Below the pieces are notes generated by a model. It ran no database searches. It saw only the letters and a list, made by a program, of their open reading frames with translations, and was not told the DNA's origin. 64,000 bases of DNA, taken from positions 1 through 64,000 of the forward strand of contig NZ_LVEG02000017.1 of NCBI RefSeq assembly GCF_001614315.2, in the 5' to 3' direction. Of this stretch, positions 1 through 8,768 are shown in pieces (the first letter of the stretch is position 1; every line of letters starts with the position of its first letter). This DNA is from Halofilum ochraceum. GTDB lineage: Bacteria > Pseudomonadota > Gammaproteobacteria > XJ16 > Halofilaceae. The position numbers and the translations under genes are program-made.

Positions 1-31
1 GGTGCATTCGCGACGCGGTCACAGGATTCAT

Positions 32-54
32 GTAGGAGCGAGCTTGCTCGCGAA
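32..54 (+). repeat. REP palindrome, class I (GTAGGAGCG...)
   Basis: A GTAGG-led hairpin with arms GAGCGAGCTTGCTCGC. The same unit recurs at 15170-15195, 20074-20099 (reverse), 21515-21540 (reverse) and 62034-62058, always outside or at the edge of genes. This is the form of REP sequences mobilised by RAYT transposases in other gammaproteobacteria; no RAYT gene lies in this window. Confidence 0.85.
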
Positions 55-150
55 TGTACCCGCGATCGGGATCGGGAACCCCAGCGCGCGAATACCCCGA
101 GACTGCCCACCCGCGTGCATAGGCGCCGATGCATTTCCACCCGCGCGCGC

Positions 151-176
151 TCGGCTTCGCCGAAAACGCGCCTACG
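151..176 (-). repeat. REP palindrome, class III (CGTAGGCGCGTTTTCG...)
   Basis: Read on the minus strand it begins CGTAGGCGCGTTTTCGGCG and ends in a CGGCGAAGCCG hairpin. A near copy lies at 2628-2653. Its TAG is the stop codon of uvrD. Bases 1-171 hold this element, the class I REP and no gene that I can support. Confidence 0.75.
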
Positions 177-2361
177 GGACGGTTTCCAGGCGGGCGTAGG
201 CGAGTACGAGCCACTTGCTGCCGGCGTCGGCGAAGTTGACCTGTACTCGGGCGTGGGCGCCGTTGCCCTCGAAATCGAGCACCGTGCCCTCGCCGAACTT
301 CGGATGCCGCACGCGCTGGCCCATGCTGGGCACCCCTTCGGGCACCTCCTCCTCGGCCGCGAAGCGCCCGGCCGCGGCGGACGGCGGCATCCCCATCGGC
401 TGCCCCTGGGCGCGCGGGCGTACCTCGTCCACGAGCTCGCCCGGGAGTTCGCCGACGAAGCGTGACGGCACACCGAACACCTCACGGCCATACAGCCGCC
501 GCTGCTCGGCGCTGGTGATGAACAGGCGCTGCTGGGCGCGCGTGATGCCGACGTAGGCGAGGCGCCGCTCTTCCTCGAGACGACCGCTTTCCTCCAGCGA
601 GCGCTGGTGCGGGAACAGCCCTTCCTCGAGACCCACCAGGAACACGACCGGAAACTCCAGCCCCTTGGCCGAGTGCAGCGTCATCATCTGCACGCAGTCT
701 TCCCAGGCGTCGCCCTGACCCTCGCCGGCTTCCAGCGCCGCGTGCGCGAGGAAGGTCTCCAGCGGGCTCTGCTCCGCCGTCTCCTCATCCGGCGGCGGCG
801 TGAACGTGCGAGCGGCGGTGATCAGCTCTTCCAGGTTCTCCACCCGGGCCTGGCCTTTCTCGCTGCGATCGCGGCTGAAGTGATCGATCAGCCCGCTGGC
901 GTGGACGGCGTGTTCGACAATCGCCTCGAGATCACGCTCGGCCGCCTTCTCCGCGATACCGTCGACCAGTTCCAGAAAACCGCCGACGGCGGTCGCCGCC
1001 CGGCCGGAGAGCATGCGTTCATCGAGCGCCTGGCGCGCCGCGCGCCACAACGAGCTGCCGGCGGCACGGGCCGCCGCCCGCAGCTGCGACAGCGTTTTCT
1101 CGCCGACGCCGCGCGTGGGCTGGTTGACCACGCGCTCGAATGAGACATCGTCGTCACGGTTGGCGATCAGGCGCAGATACGCCAGCGCGTCCTTGATCTC
1201 GGCGCGCTCGAAGAAGCGCTGGCCACCATAAACCCGGTACGGCATGCCGCGGCTGATGAACTCCTGTTCCAGCGCGCGCGACTGGGCATTGGAGCGATAG
1301 AGCACGCCGCACTCGGCCCGCGTGCCGCCTTCGTCGATCCACGCCTCGACGCGGTCGGCAACGAACCGCGCCTCATCGGTCTCGTTGTAGGCGGTGTAAT
1401 ACGCGATCGCCTCACCCTCGACATCGGCCGTCCACAGATTCTTGCCGAGGCGCCCGCTGTTGTTCGCGATCAGCGCGTTCGCGGCGGCCAGAACGGTACC
1501 GGTCGAGCGGTAGTTCTGTTCGAGGCGGACAGTGGTCGTCCCCGGATAGTCCTTCGAGAACTTCTGGATATTCTCCACCCGTGCGCCGCGCCAGCCGTAG
1601 ATCGACTGGTCGTCGTCGCCAACGGCGGTCACGCAGCCGCGATCGCCGACCAACAGGCGCAGCCAGGCGTACTGGATGGTGTTGGTGTCCTGAAACTCAT
1701 CCACCAGCAGATGGCGGAAGCGGCTGCGGTAGTGATCGAGCAGTTGCGGGTTGTCGCGCAGCGTCTCCAGCGCCAGCAGCAGCAGCTCGGCGAAATCGAC
1801 GGCGCCCGCGGTCTTCCGGGACTGCTCGTAGGCCGCATAGATCCGCACCAGCTGTTCCTGCACCGGATCGACCGTGTCGCCGAGATGCTCGGGCCGGCGG
1901 CCCTCGTCCTTGTTGCCGTTGATGAAGCCCATCGCCTGCTTCGGTGGCCACTTGCTGTCGTCCAGCTCCAGATTGCGCAGCACACGGCGGATCAGACGCA
2001 GCTGATCGTCGGCATCGAGGATCTGGAAGCCCTGCGGCAGCCCCGCCTCGCGCCAGTGCGCGCGCAGCAGGCGATGCGACAGGCCGTGGAAGGTCCCGAC
2101 CCACATCGCCCCCGCCGTTGCCCCGACCAGCGACTCCACGCGCCCGCGCATCTCGCGCGCCGCCTTGTTGGTGAAGGTCACGGCGAGGATCGAATGCGAG
2201 GACATGCCCTCCACCGCCTGCAGCCAGGCGATGCGATGCACCAGAACGCGCGTCTTGCCGGAACCGGCGCCCGCGAGCACGAGCAGGGGCTTGCCCGCCG
2301 GGGCCGTAACGGCCTCGCGCTGGCGTTCGTTGAGGGGGTCGATGATCGGGGTGACGTCCAT
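172..2361 (-). CDS. uvrD: ATP-dependent DNA helicase II, UvrD
   Basis: Superfamily 1A 3'-5' DNA helicase acting in nucleotide excision repair and methyl-directed mismatch repair, where it unwinds and removes the excised strand. The 729-residue protein has the Walker A GAGSGKT at residues 31-37, the Walker B/DExx box VDEFQDT near 220, the GDDDQSIYGWRGA motif III region, and TLHSAKGLEF and YVGITRA motifs further on. The C-terminus carries the UvrD-type Tudor-like domain (GQRVRHPKFGEGTVL, then KWLVLAYARLE), which separates it from Rep. I start at MDVTPIIDPLN because homology begins there; about 40 upstream in-frame codons come from a repeat arm. The TAG stop lies inside a GTAGG-type REP palindrome. 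Monocistronic, following a 400 bp repeat-filled gap. Confidence 0.96.
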   Translation of the reverse strand: MDVTPIIDPLNERQREAVTAPAGKPLLVLAGAGSGKTRVLVHRIAWLQAVEGMSSHSILAVTFTNKAAREMRGRVESLVGATAGAMWVGTFHGLSHRLLRAHWREAGLPQGFQILDADDQLRLIRRVLRNLELDDSKWPPKQAMGFINGNKDEGRRPEHLGDTVDPVQEQLVRIYAAYEQSRKTAGAVDFAELLLLALETLRDNPQLLDHYRSRFRHLLVDEFQDTNTIQYAWLRLLVGDRGCVTAVGDDDQSIYGWRGARVENIQKFSKDYPGTTTVRLEQNYRSTGTVLAAANALIANNSGRLGKNLWTADVEGEAIAYYTAYNETDEARFVADRVEAWIDEGGTRAECGVLYRSNAQSRALEQEFISRGMPYRVYGGQRFFERAEIKDALAYLRLIANRDDDVSFERVVNQPTRGVGEKTLSQLRAAARAAGSSLWRAARQALDERMLSGRAATAVGGFLELVDGIAEKAAERDLEAIVEHAVHASGLIDHFSRDRSEKGQARVENLEELITAARTFTPPPDEETAEQSPLETFLAHAALEAGEGQGDAWEDCVQMMTLHSAKGLEFPVVFLVGLEEGLFPHQRSLEESGRLEEERRLAYVGITRAQQRLFITSAEQRRLYGREVFGVPSRFVGELPGELVDEVRPRAQGQPMGMPPSAAAGRFAAEEEVPEGVPSMGQRVRHPKFGEGTVLDFEGNGAHARVQVNFADAGSKWLVLAYARLETVP

Positions 2362-2423
2362 TGTCCTATTGTATCCGGGTGGGGGTTTGGGAGTCAGTGG
2401 CCGTGGCCATTTGAGCGTTGTCT

Positions 2424-2754
2424 GTTTCTCACGCAGAGGCGCAGGGCACGCCAGGGGCGCGGAGAAAAGCGAAAGATGCAAAAGGCCGTGGGTCGGGTTT
2501 TAACCCGACATCAAACGTAGGCGCGTCTTCGAGCGGCGCGGCTGAGCGCCGCTCGAATGCGCGCAGCACGCCGGGGCGGGTTCGCCCTTTGTCGATGACC
2601 TCGTCGCCGTACCCGCGAAGCGCGCGTTCGCCTTCGGCGAAAACGCGCCTACGTGCCTTCGCCGGCGAGCACATATGCCAACCCTGCCTATGCGCTGCTG
2701 CTTCTTAGCCCTTCTCTGCGCCCTTGGCGTGCCCTGCGCCTCTGCGTGAGAAAC
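2424..2754. repeat. Nested inverted-repeat element A (CACGCAGAGGCGC arms)
   Basis: Two 43 bp outer arms, 2424-2466 and 2712-2754, are inverted copies with about 41 of 43 bases matching (core TTTCTCACGCAGAGGCGCAG). Between them are a GGTCGGGTTTTAACCCGAC palindrome (about 2491-2509), an inverted pair CGTAGGCGCGT/ACGCGCCTACG at 2516-2526 and 2643-2653, a GAGCGGCGC/GCGCCGCTC hairpin at 2531-2554, and a TTCGCCTTCGGCGAA hairpin at 2628-2642. This fills the 2362-2762 gap between ubiB and uvrD, both on the minus strand. I see no gene in it. Confidence 0.9.
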
Positions 2755-2762
2755 GGACAGCG

Positions 2763-4433
2763 TTACCGCACGGCCACGGCACTGATCAACAGACTGATGC
2801 CGCCGACACCAAGAATCCATATGGGCAACCCGACCCCGGCCAGGGCAACCGGTGCCACGGGCGCGGCGCTGTAGACGATGGCGGCGGCGACGGTGAGGGC
2901 GCCGCCGGCGATCCCGCGGCGCGTGGCGCGGTGCTGGCGGCGCATTTCGCGGTGCAGCCGGTGCAGCTGGTCGCTCTTCCAGTGCACCTCGAGCTTGCCA
3001 TTGCGGGCGCGCGTGAGGACGTCGTGCGCGAGACCCGGCAGCTGGGGCAACTGCTCGCCCCATTCGGGCAACCGGTCCCGCAGATGGCGCAGCGTGGCCT
3101 TCGGGCCGACCTGACGCTTCATCCACTGCTCGAGGAACGGCTTGGCCGTGGTCCACAGATCGAGATCCGGGTAGAGATCGCGGCCCAGGCCCTCGATGTT
3201 GAGCAGCGTCTTCTGCAGCAGCACGAGCTGCGGCTGCACCTCCATCTCGAAGCGCCGCGCGGTCTGGAACAGGCGCATGAGCAGCTGGCCGAAGGAGATG
3301 TCCTTGAGCGGGCGCTCGAAGATGGGTTCACAGACGCTGCGGATCGAGGCCTCGAACTCATCCACGCGTGTATGCGCGGGCACCCAACCGGAATCGACAT
3401 GCAGTTCGGCCACCCGGCGATAGTCGCGGCGGAAGAATGCGAGGAAATTCTCGGCGAGGTAGCGCTGGTCCTGCGGCGCGAGCGTGCCGACGATACCGAA
3501 GTCGACCCCAATGTAGCGCGGATTGCCCGGATCGTCCCACTCGACGAAGATGTTGCCGGGGTGCATGTCGGCGTGGAAGAAGTTGTCGCGGAACACCTGC
3601 GAGAAGAAGATCTCCACACCACGCTCGGCCAGCACGCGCAGATCAACGCCATGGGCGCGGAGCGTCTCGACGTGGCTGATCGGGATGCCGCCGATGCGCT
3701 CGAGCACCAGCACATCGGTATGCGTGTACGGCCAGTAGACCTCGGGCACGTACATGATCTTCGAGCCCGCGAAATTGCGCCGCAACTGCTGCGCGTTAGC
3801 GCCCTCGCGCACCAGGTCGAGTTCGTCGATCAGGGTCTTTTCGAACTCGGCGACGACCTCGCGCGGGCGCAGCCGATGGCCCTCGCTCCAGAAGCGGGCC
3901 GCGAGTCCGGCGACGATGTACATAAGGCCCACATCACGCCGGATGCGCCGCTCGACCCCGGGGCGCAGCACCTTGACCACGACCTCGCGGCCATCGATCA
4001 GACGGGCCCCGTGGACCTGGGCGATCGAGGCCGAGGCCATGGGATCGGCGTCGAAGCGGCTGAACAGCTCACCCACCGGATGGCCCAGCGAGGCCTCGAT
4101 GGCGGCGCGCGCCTCGCTGGACGGAAACGGCGGCACGTGGTCCTGCAGCCGGGCCAGTTCGGTGGCGATGTCGTCCGGCAGCAGGTCGCGGCGCGTGGAC
4201 AACATCTGGCCGAACTTGACGAAGATCGGCCCCAGATCCTCGAGCGCCGACCGGATACGGACACCGCGGGGCTGACGGCGCGTATCGAGACGCAGCCAGG
4301 CACCGGGCGTCAGGTAATACAGGAAGCGTATGGGCCGGAACACCTGGGTGGCCCAGATGATCTCGTCGAGCCCGTGGCGCAACAGGATCCACTGGATGTG
4401 GATCACCCGCAGCATCTGGGTGACGCGGATCAT
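2763..4433 (-). CDS. ubiB: UbiB-family atypical kinase/ATPase for ubiquinone biosynthesis
   Basis: Membrane-associated ABC1/ADCK/UbiB protein needed for coenzyme Q synthesis, thought to use ATP to extract or deliver lipophilic CoQ intermediates. The 556-residue length is typical. Visible motifs are the KxGQ-type [16 protein letters not shown] (about residues 68-83), the Ala-rich loop [11 protein letters not shown], the lysine in [11 protein letters not shown], and the [15 protein letters not shown] catalytic and metal-binding regions. The C-terminus has two hydrophobic stretches ([18 protein letters not shown] and [18 protein letters not shown]), the usual membrane anchor. It overlaps ubiJ by 4 nt (ATGA) and is the last gene of the ubiE-RDD-ubiJ-ubiB operon. 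Confidence 0.95.
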   Translation of the reverse strand: MIRVTQMLRVIHIQWILLRHGLDEIIWATQVFRPIRFLYYLTPGAWLRLDTRRQPRGVRIRSALEDLGPIFVKFGQMLSTRRDLLPDDIATELARLQDHVPPFPSSEARAAIEASLGHPVGELFSRFDADPMASASIAQVHGARLIDGREVVVKVLRPGVERRIRRDVGLMYIVAGLAARFWSEGHRLRPREVVAEFEKTLIDELDLVREGANAQQLRRNFAGSKIMYVPEVYWPYTHTDVLVLERIGGIPISHVETLRAHGVDLRVLAERGVEIFFSQVFRDNFFHADMHPGNIFVEWDDPGNPRYIGVDFGIVGTLAPQDQRYLAENFLAFFRRDYRRVAELHVDSGWVPAHTRVDEFEASIRSVCEPIFERPLKDISFGQLLMRLFQTARRFEMEVQPQLVLLQKTLLNIEGLGRDLYPDLDLWTTAKPFLEQWMKRQVGPKATLRHLRDRLPEWGEQLPQLPGLAHDVLTRARNGKLEVHWKSDQLHRLHREMRRQHRATRRGIAGGALTVAAAIVYSAAPVAPVALAGVGLPIWILGVGGISLLISAVAVR

Positions 4434-5047
4434 GGGTCCTCGCGCCCCTGGCGCTCGAGCCGGTTCACGCGGGCGGCCAGGCGATCGGCATCGGCGCGCA
4501 GACGGTCGACGGCATCCATCCAGTCATCGACCTCACCACGCGCCGGCAACGCCTCGATTTCATCGACCAGCCAGGCCCGCAGGTCCGTACGCCGATCGGC
4601 ACTGATCCGCGCGGCGCGCGTGCCGGCGGCGCGCAGCATGCGGGCGGTCTCGTGCGCGGGGATATCGCCCATCACGCGCCCCAGTGCCTCTTCCCAGTCG
4701 GGATCGAGGGTGTCGAACAGGCGCTTGTAGGCCTTCGCGACCTGGACGTCACCGCTCACGTGCAGGCTGCCGCCGAACAGGACCCGGGTGCCGCCGGTGG
4801 TGGCAAGCGCCGCGAGCGAGGCCGGCGGCCCACCGATGCGGGCCGCCGGCGGCACCTCCGGATCGTCCGTAAGGAGCAGACGCCCTGCCGCCGGCACCAG
4901 ATGGATATGCCAGTCCAGGCCGGTGACGTGGATCTCGAGCCCCTTGCCCTCGAGGCGCTCGACCCGCGCGCGTGCCGCGGCGTCGAGCGCCAGCGCGCCC
5001 TCGAACACCGGCTCGACGGCCCTGCAGATGCGGCCGACCAGGGTCAT
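4430..5047 (-). CDS. ubiJ: Ubiquinone biosynthesis accessory factor UbiJ (SCP2 domain)
   Basis: 205-residue soluble protein with an SCP2-like lipid-binding domain in its N-terminal half ([19 protein letters not shown] through [19 protein letters not shown]). UbiJ proteins scaffold the CoQ hydroxylation/methylation complex and bind ubiquinone intermediates. The C-terminal end ([22 protein letters not shown]) looks like a coiled coil, as expected for pairing with UbiK. Its start overlaps the RDD gene stop by 4 nt (ATGA) and its stop overlaps ubiB by 4 nt, so the genes are probably translationally coupled. The start at MTLVGRI is fixed by these overlaps and by homology. Confidence 0.9.
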   Translation of the reverse strand: MTLVGRICRAVEPVFEGALALDAAARARVERLEGKGLEIHVTGLDWHIHLVPAAGRLLLTDDPEVPPAARIGGPPASLAALATTGGTRVLFGGSLHVSGDVQVAKAYKRLFDTLDPDWEEALGRVMGDIPAHETARMLRAAGTRAARISADRRTDLRAWLVDEIEALPARGEVDDWMDAVDRLRADADRLAARVNRLERQGREDP

Positions 5048-5511
5048 ACGACGCTCGCCGGTTCGATATCGAGGATCTCCGAATCTTCGACCATGACCAC
5101 GCGTGTGCCCGCGATCTTGTCGTGCAGCCCCTGGCACTGGCGGTCGAAGACGATCCAGAGAAACCCGAGTCCCAGCGGCAGCGCCGACACGAAATAGCCG
5201 ATGTAACGAACGAGCGCGCGCAGATAGCCCGGCGGCTCACCGGTGCGGGCGTTGACCACCCGCAGATCGAGAAGGAGCTTGCCGGGCGTGCGACCGAACC
5301 GGCCCCAGCCGACGATGCAGACCACCGCCGGCAACAGTTCACGGATCAACGCCGCAAGCGTTGCGAGCGAGCCGGGATCCCCGAAAGCGGGCCAAGGCTG
5401 TCCGGTCAGAGCGATCGCGATCACACCGGTCAGGGAGAACAGCCACAGGGCATCGACGCCGAAGGCGGCCGCGCGGCGCCAGAAGCCGGCGTTGCGGACC
5501 GCGGTGGTCAC
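5044..5511 (-). CDS. RDD family membrane protein inside the ubi operon
   Basis: 155-residue integral membrane protein with the RDD signature: FWRRAAAFGVDALWLF near the start, then GRFGRTPGKLLLDLRVVNARTGEPPGYLRALVRYIGYFVS split into separate motifs, and a final DRQCQGLHDKIAGTRVV. About three to four hydrophobic segments can be seen. I chose a GTG start (VTTAVRNAG) that overlaps the ubiE stop in a GTGA arrangement; its own stop overlaps ubiJ by ATGA. The RDD function is not established beyond membrane residence, with ion exchange reported for some members. Its tight placement between ubiE and ubiJ is unlike the E. coli ubiE-ubiJ-ubiB order and suggests a link to quinone metabolism or membrane homeostasis (inference). 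Confidence 0.85.
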   Translation of the reverse strand: MTTAVRNAGFWRRAAAFGVDALWLFSLTGVIAIALTGQPWPAFGDPGSLATLAALIRELLPAVVCIVGWGRFGRTPGKLLLDLRVVNARTGEPPGYLRALVRYIGYFVSALPLGLGFLWIVFDRQCQGLHDKIAGTRVVMVEDSEILDIEPASVV

Positions 5512-6290
5512 GCGCGGTACCCCGTGTGCACCGCCACCACACCGCCGGTGAGATTGTTCCAGCTGCAGTGGACGAGGCCCGCGGTTTCCATCATGCCCTT
5601 GAGCGTCGGCTGATCCGGATGCATGCGGATCGACTCGGCGAGGTAGCGATAGCTGTCGGCGTCGCCGGCCACCCACTGGCCGAGCTGGGGCAGCACGCTG
5701 AACGAGTACGTGTCGTACAGCCGGCGGAACCATGCCCCCGCCGGCCGCGAGAATTCGAGTATGACCAGGCGCCCACCGGGCCGCAGCACGCGCGTCATCT
5801 CGGCGAGCGCGCGCGCCTGATCCGTGACGTTGCGCAGGCCGAAGCCGATGGTCACACAGTGGAAGTGGCGATCCGGGAACGGCAGGTACTGGGCATCGGC
5901 CTGGACGAAGCCCATGCGGGTGCCGACGCCTTCGTCGATCAGGCGATCGCGGCCACGCCCGAGCATGCTGGCATTGATATCGGAGGCGACCAGGTAGCCG
6001 CGCTCGCCCATGGCGCGGGCAAGGCCCGCGGCCAGATCACCGGAACCGGTAGCGAGATCCAGCGCCCGCTCACCGGGCCGAACCCGGGCGCGCGCCAGCG
6101 CGAAGCGTTTCCACAGCCGGTGCATGCCGCCCGACATCAGGTCATTCATCAGGTCATAACGGGACGCGACCGAGTCGAACACGGCTCCCACGCGGGCGGA
6201 CTTCTCGCCCACCGGGACCTCGCGATAGCCGAAGTGCGTGGTTCCTTCGCTATCGCGATCGCCGGGATCGTCAGGTCTGTCGCTGGACAC
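5508..6290 (-). CDS. ubiE: Demethylmenaquinone/2-methoxy-6-polyprenyl-1,4-benzoquinol C-methyltransferase
   Basis: Class I SAM-dependent C-methyltransferase of ubiquinone and menaquinone synthesis. The protein (260 residues with the chosen GTG start, VSSDRPDDPG) has the family N-terminus THFGYREVP, the VASRYDLMNDLMSGGMHRLWK signature in two parts, SAM motif I LDLATGSGDLAAGLAR, FGLRNVTD, VLRPGGRLVILEFSRP, and the C-terminal ADSYRYLAESIRMHPDQ and NLTGGVVAVHTGYR. The start is inferred: an earlier ATG would run about 35 codons further into the DUF971 gene, while GTG at 6290 gives a normal length and a 20 nt overlap. First gene of the ubi block, likely cotranscribed with DUF971 upstream. Confidence 0.94.
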   Translation of the reverse strand: MSSDRPDDPGDRDSEGTTHFGYREVPVGEKSARVGAVFDSVASRYDLMNDLMSGGMHRLWKRFALARARVRPGERALDLATGSGDLAAGLARAMGERGYLVASDINASMLGRGRDRLIDEGVGTRMGFVQADAQYLPFPDRHFHCVTIGFGLRNVTDQARALAEMTRVLRPGGRLVILEFSRPAGAWFRRLYDTYSFSVLPQLGQWVAGDADSYRYLAESIRMHPDQPTLKGMMETAGLVHCSWNNLTGGVVAVHTGYRA

Positions 6291-6630
6291 CGGCTTCCTC
6301 CAGACGCGCCAGATAGCTCTGCCAGTTCTCCTCGAACTGCGCGGCGAGCGTGTAGAGGTGCTCCCACGTATAGATGCCCGTGTCGTGGCCATCATCGAAC
6401 ACCAGCCGAACGGCGTAGTTCCCGACCGGGTCGATCCGCTCGATGTTCACGTGCTCTTTGCCGAACACGAGGACCTCCTGCCCGGGGCCATGGCCCTGTA
6501 CCTCGGCCGAGGGCGAGAACACGCGCAGGTATTCGCAGCTCAGGCGTTTCTGGAAGCCGTCCTCGAACGCGACTTCGAGTTCGCGCGACTGCTTATGGAG
6601 CGTGATATCGGTGGGCTTGGGTACCGCCAT
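6271..6630 (-). CDS. DUF971 protein (gamma-butyrobetaine hydroxylase-like N-terminal domain)
   Basis: 119-residue single-domain protein of the DUF971 family, recognisable from ITLHKQSRELEVAFEDG, LSCEYLRVFSPSAEVQGHG, VNIERIDPVGNYAVRLVFDDGHDTGIYTW (split) and the final tyrosine/tryptophan-rich YTWEHLYTLA. The family is found next to hslU and ubiE in many gammaproteobacteria, and related domains occur in Fe-S carrier fusions. Its function is not settled. The ATG at 6630 is preceded by a clear GGAGG at good spacing, which decides the start against longer alternatives. Its 3' end overlaps ubiE. Confidence 0.88.
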   Translation of the reverse strand: MAVPKPTDITLHKQSRELEVAFEDGFQKRLSCEYLRVFSPSAEVQGHGPGQEVLVFGKEHVNIERIDPVGNYAVRLVFDDGHDTGIYTWEHLYTLAAQFEENWQSYLARLEEAGVQRQT

Positions 6631-6702
6631 TGGGCCTCCGTTGGGTGCGGGCATGCCGTCGCCCGGTGCGGCCCGGGGCTTCGGCGCAACCCGCGCACCG
6701 CG

Positions 6703-6734
6703 TCCCCGGATTCCGCTGCGCTGCATCCGGGCTA
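6703..6734 (-). repeat. REP palindrome, class IV (GTAGCCCGGATGCAGCG...)
   Basis: Minus-strand reading begins GTAGCCCGGATGCAGCGCAG and closes with CGGAATCCGGGGA; an imperfect hairpin in the gap between hslU and the DUF971 gene. A degenerate relative (GCATCCCGGCTAC) sits between parA and parB at about 50485. This REP type is common in gammaproteobacterial genomes. It may also act as the hslVU terminator region (inference). Confidence 0.75.
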
Positions 6735-6755
6735 CGGTCCGGGGTCATTGCGTGG

Positions 6756-8099
6756 TTACAGAATATAACGCGACAGATCGTCGTCGCCGACCAGTTCGGC
6801 CAGCTGTTCGTCGACGTAGGCCGCATCGATCTCGATCGACTCCCCGCTGCGATCCGGTGCCTCGTACGACAGGCGCTCGAGCAGACGCTCCATCAGGGTG
6901 TGCAGGCGGCGTGCACCGATGTTCTCGGTCCGCTCGTTGACCTGCCAGGCGATCTCGGCGATCCGGCGGACGGCGTCGGGCTTGAGCGTCAGCTCGATGC
7001 CCTCGGTCTGCAGCAGCGCGCTGTACTGCGCCGTCAGCGAGGCATCCGGCTCAGTCAGGATGCGGACAAAGTCCTCGGTCGTGAGCGCGGCCAGCTCTAC
7101 CCGGATGGGCAGGCGCCCCTGCAGTTCCGGGATCAGGTCCGAGGGCCGCGCGACGTGGAATGCGCCCGAGGCGATGAACAGGATGTGATCAGTGCGGACC
7201 ATGCCGTACTTGCTGGACACGGTACTGCCCTCGATCAGCGGCAACAGGTCGCGCTGCACGCCCTCGCGGGAGACATCGCCGCCGCTGCCGCCCTGCTCGC
7301 CGCGGCGCGTGATCTTGTCGAGCTCGTCGAGGAAGACGATGCCGTTTTCCTCGACCAGCTGGATGGAGCGCGCCTTGAGGTCCTCCTCGTCGATCAGCTT
7401 GTCGGCCTCCTCGTCGATGAGCTGGCGCAGCGCGTCACGCACGGTCATTTTCCGGCGCTGGGAGCGGCCGCCCCCGAGCTGGCGGAACATGCCCTGCAGC
7501 TGCTGGGTCATCTCCTCCATGCCGGGCGGCGACATGATGTCGACGCCCTGCCCGCCGCCGCTGACGTCGATCTCGATCTCGCGCTCATCGAGTTCACCTG
7601 CACGCAGCTTCTTGCGGAACTTCTCGCGCGTCTCCGACCCCTGGGGTTTCGGCTGATCCTGCTCCCAGCCACCCTGCTGGCGCGGCTGCGGCAGCAGCGC
7701 ATCGAGCACGCGGTCCTCGGCGGCCTCTTCGGCCTTCGGGCGCAGGCGCTCGATCTCGCGCTCACGCAGCTGTTTGAGCGCGACATCGACCAGATCGCGG
7801 ATGATCGACTCCACATCGCGCCCGACGTAGCCGACTTCGGTGAACTTGGTCGCCTCGATCTTGGTAAACGGCGCCTGCGCCAGGCGTGCCAGACGGCGCG
7901 CGATCTCGGTCTTGCCGACACCCGTCGGCCCGATCATCAGGATATTTTTGGGCGTGATCTCCTGACGCAGGGGCTCATCCACCTGCTGCCGCCGCCAGCG
8001 GTTGCGCAGCGCGATCGCCACCGCGCGCTTGGCGTCGTCCTGGCCGACGATGTGGTGGTCGAGTTCGGCGACGATTTCCTTCGGGGTCATCTGCGACAT
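6756..8099 (-). CDS. hslU: ATP-dependent protease ATPase subunit HslU
   Basis: AAA+ unfoldase that feeds substrates to the HslV peptidase chamber. 447 residues, full length. The N-terminus [21 protein letters not shown] matches the family; Walker A is [13 protein letters not shown] (about residues 55-67), Walker [12 protein letters not shown], the pore loop GYVGRD near 90, and the C-terminal sensor region [15 protein letters not shown]. The protein ends in the hydrophobic tail DLSRYIL that docks into HslV. A long inserted I-domain (about residues 110-245) is acidic and contains [17 protein letters not shown]. It lies 5 nt downstream of hslV in the same operon; regulation in relatives is by heat shock, but I see no clear sigma-32 site. 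Confidence 0.97.
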   Translation of the reverse strand: MSQMTPKEIVAELDHHIVGQDDAKRAVAIALRNRWRRQQVDEPLRQEITPKNILMIGPTGVGKTEIARRLARLAQAPFTKIEATKFTEVGYVGRDVESIIRDLVDVALKQLREREIERLRPKAEEAAEDRVLDALLPQPRQQGGWEQDQPKPQGSETREKFRKKLRAGELDEREIEIDVSGGGQGVDIMSPPGMEEMTQQLQGMFRQLGGGRSQRRKMTVRDALRQLIDEEADKLIDEEDLKARSIQLVEENGIVFLDELDKITRRGEQGGSGGDVSREGVQRDLLPLIEGSTVSSKYGMVRTDHILFIASGAFHVARPSDLIPELQGRLPIRVELAALTTEDFVRILTEPDASLTAQYSALLQTEGIELTLKPDAVRRIAEIAWQVNERTENIGARRLHTLMERLLERLSYEAPDRSGESIEIDAAYVDEQLAELVGDDDLSRYIL

Positions 8100-8104
8100 G
8101 GACG

Positions 8105-8635
8105 TCAGGCCTCCAGCGTCTCGATCGTGCGCTGGTGATTCGTGTAAATACAGATATCGCCGGCGATCTCCAGCGAACGCTCGCAGATCGTGTGCGCATC
8201 GAGCTCAGTGTTGTCGAGCAGTGCGCGGGCCGCCGCCTGCGCGTAAGGGCCACCGGAACCCATCGCGATCAGGCCCTGCTCGGGCTCGATGACATCCCCG
8301 TTGCCGGAGATCATCAGCGACTGCTCGTGATCGGCCACGGCCAACAGCGCCTCGAGGCGGCGCAGCATCCGGTCCGTGCGCCAGTCCTTCGCGAGCTCGA
8401 CCGCCGCACGGGTGAGATGGCCGCTGTGTTCCTCGAGCTTGGTCTCGAAGCGCTCGAACAGCGTGAAGGCATCGGCCGTGCCGCCGGCGAAGCCCGCCAG
8501 GACGCGGTTGCGGTAGAGGCGACGCACCTTGCGGGCATTGCCCTTCATTACGGTATCGCCGAGCGTGACCTGACCATCGCCCCCAAGGGCGACGGCGCCA
8601 TCGCGGCGGACGCAGACAATCGTGGTTCCGTGCAT
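8105..8635 (-). CDS. hslV: ATP-dependent protease peptidase subunit HslV
   Basis: Threonine peptidase that forms the dodecameric core of the HslUV protease. 176 residues. The mature N-terminus should be the catalytic Thr of [10 protein letters not shown], but here it is preceded by Met-His-Gly, so removal of a three-residue propeptide is needed rather than simple Met removal. Other motifs are [21 protein letters not shown] (split), [17 protein letters not shown] and [17 protein letters not shown]-like [15 protein letters not shown]. The start is the only ATG close to the Thr. Transcribed divergently from the PilZ-like gene at 8769. Confidence 0.96.
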   Translation of the reverse strand: MHGTTIVCVRRDGAVALGGDGQVTLGDTVMKGNARKVRRLYRNRVLAGFAGGTADAFTLFERFETKLEEHSGHLTRAAVELAKDWRTDRMLRRLEALLAVADHEQSLMISGNGDVIEPEQGLIAMGSGGPYAQAAARALLDNTELDAHTICERSLEIAGDICIYTNHQRTIETLEA

Positions 8636-8681
8636 GCTACAGTGCCGGTCGGGGAAAAAACGGGACCGGCAGTCTACACGA

Positions 8682-8709
8682 TTGACCGGGCCGCACGGCA
8701 GGGTAATAC
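8682..8709 (+). promoter_or_regulatory. Predicted sigma-70 promoter for the PilZ-like gene pair
   Basis: TTGACC at 8682-8687 and TAATAC at 8704-8709 with a 16 bp spacer, placed about 60 nt upstream of the ATG at 8769 in the hslV/PilZ divergent gap. Judged by eye only. Confidence 0.5.
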
Positions 8710-8768
8710 GCGTGTTCCGGCGCCCGGCGGGGGAGAGCGGGAACGGCGCGGCCAGGAGGTCGCCAGCG

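Noticed and set aside
2724-4730. Long open frame (about 670 codons) on the plus strand across ubiB and ubiJ
   Set aside because: It is antisense to two well-recognised genes, and its composition is that of a mirror frame in GC-rich DNA.
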